Source: Gigantopelta aegis (lineage: Eukaryota > Mollusca > Gastropoda > Neomphalida > Peltospiridae). From it: a DNA stretch of 64,000 bases. Under the pieces are notes generated by a model. The model worked only from the letters and a program-made list of their open reading frames with translations. It was not told where the DNA came from and searched no databases. Both the position numbers and the translations under genes were made by a program. Positions 34,376 to 64,000 of this stretch are shown here, in pieces. Positions within the stretch are counted from its first letter, which is position 1; every line of letters begins with the position of its first letter. The stretch spans positions 89,758,602-89,822,601 of the forward strand of contig NC_054702.1 in NCBI RefSeq assembly GCF_016097555.1. The letters are read 5' to 3'.

Positions 34376-37300
34376 AGTATTTAAAAAACAAAAAACACAA
34401 CACAATGTTGACAAAAAAGTTTATTTAGCTCAGGACATTTTGCAACATATCTACGGAACGAGTTAAAATGAAAACATTATGACTTCCTTTGCACAAACAA
34501 ATTGTAGCATTGCTTGATTAAAACGTGGAGATGTACACAGCAGCGTTGCAACTAGTATCAGTAATTAACAAACATACATTGCATGTATATAAACATCAAA
34601 ACTAATTTACTTTGCAGAATAAACAATAACTTAACCATAACAAGTGCACACAATGGGCCGTTGTATATTTTCGAAGCTACAAAAGATCTGTAATCATACC
34701 GACTCAAATCCATTTAACAAAATGTGATACATTTGAAAAAATTATATTATTTTTCTGACTAAAGCAAATAATGATCATATTTAAAATCTTCTAAATAATT
34801 TGTAATGATTAATTTGATCTTAATATACGACACTTGAAAACGACATACAAACAATTAGACAAAAAATAAATATACCTAACAACAATTTTAATTTAATGAA
34901 ATATATACTTGTGTATAATGTGGGCATTGTGAATTTTTTTCCCTTTTTGTTCCATCAGTTGATTGTAGCTGCATACTCAGTTAGCATTGTTGTTACTATG
35001 TTCACCACGTATACACCATGTGTGGTGTATTTATATTTGTTTTAAACTAAGTGCTGTCTTTTTGTATGTCGTTCGTTAGTGTCGTAGGATATATCTAAGT
35101 ATTGTTACGCTTAATATAAATCATGCACCACAAAGAACACCTGATCGACGTTTTTCAAATATGTCAGTCTTATGAATATTCATAACTCCACTATAGGATA
35201 CCACCCCAGCCATAAGCTAGCACCCATTTCTATGGTATATATGTTTTGTTTGCTTGTTTTTAAATATAATGACTCATTAACATTTAAATTCAGACATGTT
35301 CATGCATGAACAAACACATTTATTTGCTTGAATGAATGTATAATTATATTCATTTTGCATGTTAGTTGATAATCGATACTCGGTCACCGGTTTGGGATTT
35401 CAGTGAAACAGTTTTGCGAACAATAACGAGTGGTTTGGCTGTCTGTGGAGTAAACTATATAATTTTAACGTATGTCAAACACTTATCAACAGATAATCTG
35501 TCGCGCAATGTATTACGGCCAGTTTCTTTACAAGTTTACAATTCGAAGTCCATAGTGACATATTATGAAGAAAATTAATATAGAATAGGGCCTAATTTAA
35601 AGCATACGTTTTTAACATTGTTAATGACGTAGCCACTTTAGAAATATACGGGGTGTCTCAGTTCTCCCTCCATTATTTGTCCACAAAAAACAACTCCTTG
35701 TACACAAAAGTTACGCTTGTTTTGCGTGTTACTGGAGTTCGTTACAACCCTACTCTTGTCTTACAGGTTGTACTATACCAAACACAATTTCAAAGGCGAC
35801 AACGATAACGTATGCAGCAAAAATATTATATGCAGTATATCAACCATAAATATGAATACTACAATGTCTCCCATAAAATATCATATTGACTGAAAAGTGG
35901 AACCTATCATGGCGTATTTTCGATATAATGGGATCTTTTTTATAACACCTCTAGTTTTACACAAAATTGTAGTACCTTTACGTTTTACACGAACATGTTT
36001 CAAACACAAGGATACTTTACAAATAAAATAAATGGCATTCATTCATGCCCTCCCTTAATAAAAAAAAAAGAACCAAGGCAACAGACACTGTCACATGTAT
36101 CACCGATGGCAGGACTGGCAGTGTTAACTGCTGTATCAAAGTTTCGAGTCGCTTTCAACTTTGACCCAGCTGGATGTTATTTGGTATAGTGCTACCTGTA
36201 AACAAATGACTGATCTTGCTAAACATTTGGAAATATAACTGTGTGCTCATTGTCCTTGTAGACTTATACATTGCTTGTGTTTGTAAGTAATTAAAATGTC
36301 TTGCATGCACACTTGGATATAGCAGTAATGCATATAAATACATTTTCTTGTAAAGCACCCTGTAAGTCCAGCTTAAAAACTTTTATAGTGTAGTTTACTC
36401 TATTCATTCTAGCTCATCATGAGTGATAGCGCTACTCATTTCTGGCAAAACCATTATTATAGTGTACAAGTCGGATATCAATGGATCATTAAAGCTGACA
36501 GAACCAAAACACAAGAAAGAACCCAATGTACAATCTGATAAAGCTCTTTGAAGCAGTAAACTAATAAAAACGACAAAAACATTATCACATTCGTAATCCT
36601 CTCTAAGGTTCATTGTGACAAAATCTTTAAAACATCATTTAAAAAAGAGTTTTGATAATAATACTGGCAGTTCACGTAATTTGATGATAGTGCGGTAGTG
36701 ATCGATTTTCCTTACACCAGTGATACTATGATTGCAACATATATAGTTGTACAACAGTGACCACAATAATAATTAATGATTATTCACGGAATCCAAAGCT
36801 CTGTATTATTGTGCTTGGAGTAACCAGATGATTTTTGAAACACGAGGATGCCAATAATGCTATGGCTGGAACTAGAAAGCACATGGAAATTCACATCTCC
36901 GCTTACAGCGAATAACACCAACCGTTGAAAAGAACACAGAACGATTCGGTCAACTGTGTGGGATTCTTGCTACCTCCGTCTTTTAGGACCAGTCCTATCG
37001 ATCCGCAGCAACACAAAATGCACGTGCAGTCCCCGATCTAGGCACTCATGTCAACTGATCAACTGCAAAAGACCGATATTTAAAACTTTTAGTGAGAGAA
37101 ATGACACGTTGTGTTGGACAAGATGTGATTGTTTAAGTGATAACATTAAAACCTTTAAACAACAAATTTACAACAGGTCTAGTCAAACCCATTTCTGATC
37201 ATAATGACATCAGATCGACAATTTGAAATAAAAATGTATGGGTAGACTTTAAATTTGTTTTGTTTGTTTGAAAAAGTTGTTAATATTTTGGTCAAATTCA

Positions 37301-37610
37301 TTTGTGTTCATTATTCGAGGATAATGATTCGTTATAGAAACAATATTTTCAAAAAAGACGTGCTCAGTTGTATGGTGCCTTGCGGAAACTGCAATGCTGC
37401 AATACGTGGACAAAATGTAAACGTGCAACAATTAACGATATCAAACTAAATAATATGCAGCTTACCTGTATCGGACAACAAACCATTGACACCATAGCTG
37501 TTTTATGAACCACAACACAACGATAGTTTTACCTTCCGAGACTGAACATAGCGGGAGAACTAGACACCGGTAATTGAAACCAGATGCATTGTTGACTATT
37601 GTTTAAAGAC

Positions 37611-37797
37611 CAGGGCCCCGTTTTACGAAGCGATCTTAGGTCTAAGAACACATTAAGTGCATAAGGTAGTCATGCAACTAAGGCGAGGGGTCTAATTCAC
37701 AAGGATCTCTTAGGCTCTGTTAGACAACAAAGCATCCTCTGCGTAAGTCTTTTAGCGAGATCGCAAAGTTGCGAGAGTTTACTGAATTAGGCCCCTG
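37611..37797. mobile_element. Fold-back MITE, CAGGGGCC ends
   Basis: The left end CAGGGCCCCGTTTTACGAAG and the right end (opposite strand) CAGGGGCCTAATTCAGTAAA are imperfect inverted repeats. Internal blocks 'gcgatcttaggtctaag' and 'cttttagcgagatcgc' also oppose one another. 187 bases, non-coding. Confidence 0.6.
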
Positions 37798-40700
37798 GGC
37801 ACTAAGCTCGCTTCATAACACGTGGCCCTGAATAGTGTATAGATATATCTCAACAAAAATATATCATTCAAGACGCACAACCTGACGTGGCATAAACACA
37901 ATTTAACAAATGTTTCATGTTTATTTAAAAGACTCCACTGACAAACAAAACAAAACAATATACAGTAGTTCAAATGAGAGAGGATGCCCTTTTTATACCT
38001 TGCTTGCTACTTATTGTAACCGTTTTGCCGTCCCCGTGATAAAAAAAAAGGTTTAGACGCGATGTCAACCTTGTTGTCTGAATTGTTTGATTCATTGTAA
38101 ATATAGATGCTGCTGTCGTGAGAAACACCTCAATGGCGTAATGCAGGTAAAAGGTTTGGAATACCAACAATCTAGACTGTAACTATCGTAACAACTGAAC
38201 TACAAATACAAAGTTGAAAAACTTAACAATTCATGAATAAATCATTCTTATTATTATCTATTTTTATCGAGTCGCAGGTACCAATCACGATCAGTTACAC
38301 AATATGGATTTGCACCTGAACAGTATGTCAATCGCCGTTCTTCTAAACAGATACATGTATATCTTAAACATTTCAATCGTTTGGACATCTGTGCATTGAC
38401 ATATTATACTTTAACATTTTTACTGTCATTAAAATAATAAAGCAAATTAACAACAAAACTAACATAGATGTTTGGGTATATGCTATAGTTTGGACCATAA
38501 TCATGCACCAACGCAGTCTTCTTTTAACAAATGATTTTATATACACATAATTAAAGAAATTGTAAACTAGGAATATGTGACACCACGTTAATACAACATA
38601 ACCAATCAATGCTAATAAATATACTAAATTATAACCAATTATTTGAAATATTTTTACTAGCTATTTGTGGGAGGGGGATGTGGAAGTAATTGCTCCCCAG
38701 TAATGCGTTAATGTTTAGATGGTTTCAAACGCAACTTCCTAGCATCTTGAGTACAAAATTTAATGTGTTAAACGACAATTTTTAGCTTTAATTAAAAAAA
38801 TAAATATTTAATTTAATGATCTCAGGTGAAGAGGTGGGTTGAGGTACAGATCCTTGTTCCTATGAACGTGCTTTCTAACTAAAATGATTCTATTATGTTT
38901 TGTCATTTAAGTGCTATTAATATCTCTAAATACTGGATACACATTCTGTACTATTTCCACATTGTATATTACACACTATTTACATGTCTATAACTTAAAT
39001 ATTACATAGCTTATTTACATGCCTTTGGCAGTGCACCCATTCTTGTACAAAAGTTATTGAGAGAAAAATAGCTATTTTCAAGGCTTTGCCTTATTTAAAT
39101 GACTTCATTGACAAACAGAATCAACAAATATTCATGTAAAGCGAGGTCATGGTTTCTTTTTAAGACATTAAATGAAATACAATTAGTGTTAAATTATTTG
39201 TGGAGAAAATTACAATGCACGAAACGACAGGATATCATTACGTAAACACCATACATTTATAATAAATAGAATAAGTTTAGTTCTGAAAAGTAATTTGAGA
39301 ATGCATATCTTAATACTGATTTATATCATAATTTAATTTTTGTGTATATGTTGACGAATGAAAGTGGAAGAAAAAACACATACTATTTTCTAGTGTATTT
39401 TATTATACAGTACATAAGTACGATATAAGCCTAACATATCTACCTTATATACATTATATGTGTCATGTATTTGCATAAGAATACGTAAACTATATAGTCT
39501 AACACTATACAATTGTTATGGTAACCAAAATAATAACTCAAACGTAAAACTATTGCCCCAAAATATGGTTTGTCACATAAAACTGTGTTTGAATTTGTGT
39601 CTGATTGTGACCCAAGTTTCCATACATTGACCTGATTTAAAATGTTTACCAATTGATTTTACATCTGAATTATCTTATGCTACTGTTGATGTGATATATT
39701 CATCACAGAGTCTAATCGGACACATCTACTCTGAAAATAATCATTTGTATTTGGCAGATTTGCACGTGTCACTTGTGTTCATGTAATATCCACTGCACAG
39801 ACAGACAGGTCTATTAAGACCATTGAAGGACCAGTCCTTTATACGCAAGCCAAAGGATATCTGCAGACCCCTTGATAAGCTGGTGGTTGGTATATTAGTC
39901 CTGCGTCCAGTGACAGCGAATGTCACTAACCACCGTGAACAGCTTGATTGGTTCCCGATGTAGTCATTCGAATTAACGTGAAGCGAACGTTTTCCTGTTC
40001 TGTCTGGTTGAACGCACGCCATATTCGATTTCTATCTTTAGTTATTAATTCTATATTTATCTGCATAATTTGTTCACAGACAACTAGATGGAAATGAATA
40101 TAACAGGTCACAAAACTATTTGTGTAGGTAAACAGTCGGTCTCGATGCCATCACATTTAAATAATATCCAATCATAAATTAAGACAAACGTCTTACATCC
40201 AATCACAACGACGTTTAGGCTGTTCGGAGAGAACACAACCAACCACCAACAGTCACCACTATCCAATCAATTGCCTTGTAGTATTGTTAACAGACATGGT
40301 CATCAGAGTTGTTCAAGCTGTAGCAGTGAAAGCCTTTTTAGTAAAACACGACCATGTTTATAAGCATTGTGAGTCAATAGAGTCCATCACAATGTTGTGG
40401 ACGGTTTACGAGTCATGGAGATACTTACTAAAGGGATTTTTTCGTCCTCTTCTGTTATTATTTGGTAGCACATTATAATAGTTATCTGAAATAAAATAAT
40501 TATTATTACAAAGTGAGCAAATAATCATGAGAGATTTAAAAGACTAGCAAAGTACAAATCTACATAAAAATGTTCATTCATCTATCTGGTTATAAAGAAC
40601 ACGAAATATAATAACCACATTTAATAAATCCCCTCTGAACACAAATTCCTATGTTGAACGTCTATATCAAAATTGCCATCACGGTCAATTAATATGGGGT

Positions 40701-41290
40701 TCACTATAATAACTGATGGAAAGTATAACTATATGATATTCTACAGCAAGAATGGGCATCCTCTATGAACAGTTCAGATTCTTGCTATTATTATAACCAG
40801 TATAAATCGCTATTAAATGCTGAATGTTATTTACACATGAATATCCCTTTGAGATTCCAAATTGCATTATCAAAATTTAGATGTAATAGTTTGGGTTTTG
40901 TGTAGATACTGGTAAATTTAATAATATTGTATACGAGAGAAGATTATGCACTTTTTGTCAATATAATAACCAGGGTTTTTTTTTATTGAAGATCAGCTCC
41001 ATGTATTATTTGTATGCAAAAAATAGTTATTTGAGAAATATGTACATTTTACCCTTTGTGAAAGTAAATGCTGGCCTACCATTAACAATTATCTTCATTA
41101 ATCTGATGTCATCTCAAAACGAAAACTGTTGACTAAATTTATCAAAATTCTTATACTATGTATGATTGAGAATGAATGGTGAACTGGGTTTTTTACACTG
41201 AATATTTATAAATGCACTGCCTTACTATTACTATAATATAAAATTAAATGGCAGACAGTTATGTGACTAAATCATGTAACGCATGCTCTT
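37798..41290. other. No gene confirmed; possible 3' part of the SMOC-like gene
   Basis: The minus-strand SMOC-like gene should continue leftwards from 42978. One weak acceptor candidate on the minus strand (TCTGTCTGTCTGTGCAG, exon from 39792) would add four residues and a stop in phase 1. No nearby poly(A) signal was seen, so it is not called. Otherwise there are no supported features. Confidence 0.3.
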
Positions 41291-41294
41291 AAAT

Positions 41295-41332
41295 TGTGTA
41301 AATTGATTGTCTATCTGTCTGTCTGTCTGTCT
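41295..41332. repeat. (CTGT)n microsatellite
   Basis: Short run of CTGT/CTAT tetranucleotides. Confidence 0.8.
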
Positions 41333-41612
41333 ATTTACTGTTATTTGTGTGATTTCTTATCTCTTTCTGTCAGTATATAATAACTGCACGAATCAATTTA
41401 GGCAAATTGTTTTCTTACTGAATCATCATCATCATCATCATTATCATTTGATCACAAGTATGATTATCACTTCTAAAATTATTACTATTACTTCTACAAC
41501 TATTATTACATTTAAAAATTTTTTATAACACATATAGTATCTTATGTTATTGACATTAAACAATATTTAATATACTTTTCCATAATTAGGCAAAAGAACC
41601 AACTTTGGAGAA

Positions 41613-42005
41613 AGAAAGAAAGAAAGAAGTGTTTTATTTAACGACGCACTCAACACATTTTATTTACGGTTATATGGCGTCAGACATATGGTTAAGGACC
41701 ACACAGATTTTGAGAGGAAACCCGCTGTCACCACTACATGGGCTACTCTTCCGATTAGCAGCAAGGGATCTTTTATTTGCGCTTCCCACAGGCAGGATAG
41801 CACAAACCATGGCCTTTGTTGAACCAGTTATGGATCACTGGTCGGTGCAAGTGGTTTACACCTACCCATTGAGCCTTGCGGAGCACTCACTCAGGGTTTG
41901 GAGTCGGTATCTGGATTAAAAATCCCATGCCTCGACTGGGATCCGAACCCAGTACCTACCAGCCTGTAGACCGATGGCCTGCCACGACCCCACCGAGGCC
42001 GGTAG
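41613..42005 (-). mobile_element. Full-length SINE, family A, with 12-bp target duplication
   Basis: Flanked by AACTTTGGAGAA at 41601-41612 and 42006-42017. Same head, core and 'ctttctttctttc' tail as 24842-25233, and very similar throughout, so both copies are probably young. The 104-residue frame across it is a by-product. Confidence 0.92.
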
Positions 42006-42977
42006 AACTTTGGAGAATGACCCAAGTACAAATGTAACAAAACCTGATGTCTAACATCACAATAAATGTATTTCTATTTACGATCTCTAACATTACCACT
42101 GCCTATATGAATACTAGCATGATACTGAAGCCAACAGTCACTTTCTAGTAACATGACATACCTATATGGAGGGTATTTGAAGAGGGGTGGGGGTGGGATG
42201 CTTAGGATATATGAGAAGTGAACAAATAAATGCTAATTTAATTCAATTAATAAACAAAAGTATTTAATGTTTTAAAAGATGAAGATAAAATACATGTTGC
42301 TCAATACTCCAAATCCTGGTTGTTTTGGGGAAACAGTTTTGTAGCATTAATGTTAAAGAGATTAATCAGTAACACATGATGGCATGCAAGAAAGCTATAC
42401 TGAACATACAAGTGTTAACATGACAAGCTTTAGTTCACCAAAGCGAAATTAATTAAGTAATTAAACAAAATCCATCATAAACAAAGGTAAGCTTGAAAAC
42501 CCGATCATTTCGACCATTAGGCTAATTTCATATATTTCTTCAAGTATTGTGAATAAAATAGGACACTGTTTAATTATTTCAAAGTAATATTGCTTATAAG
42601 TTGGCATAGATTTGCATGTGTCCAAACACTGTATAAGTAGAATTACTAAAAGTTTAACACCATCCAATATGAACGAAAGAGACTCCCAAGAAAACCCCCA
42701 CCCCTCCAACCCTTAAAACACAGAAATAACTCATTGGTTATTGGATGTCTCCACAACAATATATAAAGCTAGACAAATTATGCTCTAACATTTCTCATAA
42801 TAATTGTTCAGTTAAAATTAATTTCGGTTAAAAACTGAAGTAAGTCCACCACAGTAAGTACTGAACGATCTGGCCTGTCGAGCTATATATAGGCCTACTG
42901 TTGGTGAAAAATAACAGCCATGCACAGATAATGCCGCAACAAAAATGAAGGAAGCATGAAACGAAAATCACCCTTAC

Positions 42978-63924
<20,947 letters not shown>

Positions 63925-64000
63925 CTGAAAGATAAAATCAAATCAAATCAAATCGGTACATATTTTTGCTTTAAGCTCTATCCTTTTGCCTTAACGGTGG

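Larger units (their letters stand above)
32733..37610. other. No gene recognised; simple repeats only
   Basis: Open frames here are short and show no family signature. Specific simple repeats at 33762-33860 and 34311-34371 are listed separately. The sequence near 35650 ('ggggtgtctcagttctccct') resembles a mariner terminus, but no partner end was found. Confidence 0.4.

Noticed and set aside
35640..35980. Mariner-type element suggested by GGGGTGTCTCAG at 35650
   Set aside because: No matching inverted end or transposase fragment was found within 2 kb.
36956..37198. Cys-rich 80-residue + strand frame
   Set aside because: No signal peptide, no recognised cysteine spacing, no splice support.
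39741..40022. Minus-strand frame ending VCLCSGYYMNTSDTCK, EGF-like in appearance, as the last SMOC exon
   Set aside because: The phase does not fit the exon ending at 42978, only half an EGF pattern is present, and no poly(A) signal follows.

Overview
This is animal nuclear DNA, most likely from a mollusc (probably a gastropod). It is AT-rich and gene-poor, genes are split by long introns with normal GT/AG borders, and the space between exons is filled with tRNA-derived SINEs, fold-back MITEs, satellites and microsatellites. Mollusc is my inference from the repeat style and from the two metazoan gene families present; no sequence search was run.

Two real genes can be reconstructed. On the + strand, 5371-11691 encodes a 251-residue DnaJ-domain membrane protein that matches the layout of DNAJC4: J domain with HPD, spacer, one membrane segment, basic tail. 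It has six coding exons. A strong splice donor lies 4 bases after the stop codon, so the transcript probably jumps 15.8 kb to a 3' UTR exon at 27503-28062 that carries a poly(A) signal. On the minus strand, seven exons between 63924 and 42978 join in frame into part of a SMOC-family secreted matrix protein: an EF-hand (SPARC EC) module, two short basic linker exons, a thyroglobulin type-1 domain, and a second EC module. The gene enters from beyond the right edge, so its 5' end (signal peptide, follistatin-like domain) is not visible. Its 3' end was not found. The order EC-linker-Tg1-EC is not the standard SMOC or testican layout and is the most interesting protein-level observation here.

The layout is as follows. 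165-2860 is a ~176-bp satellite with a TGACGTCA palindrome in many units. 3.0-5.3 kb has no recognised gene. 5.4-28 kb is the DNAJC4 locus, its introns carrying repeats. 28-31 kb holds two MITEs, one with a perfect 10-bp target duplication. 31150-32732 is a dead Tc1-type transposon with both inverted repeats. 33-42 kb has no recognised gene, only simple repeats, a MITE and a SINE. 43-64 kb is the SMOC-like gene, with introns full of microsatellites, small fold-backs and SINE pieces.

The mobile elements form an informative set. Five SINE-type insertions have target duplications of 12-16 bp that can be read directly. At least three SINE families share a tRNA-like head but differ in body and tail, or the reverse. 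One MITE is nested in another, with a 5-bp duplication. No bacterial, viral or CRISPR-like feature was seen, and I found no convincing functional tRNA or rRNA gene.
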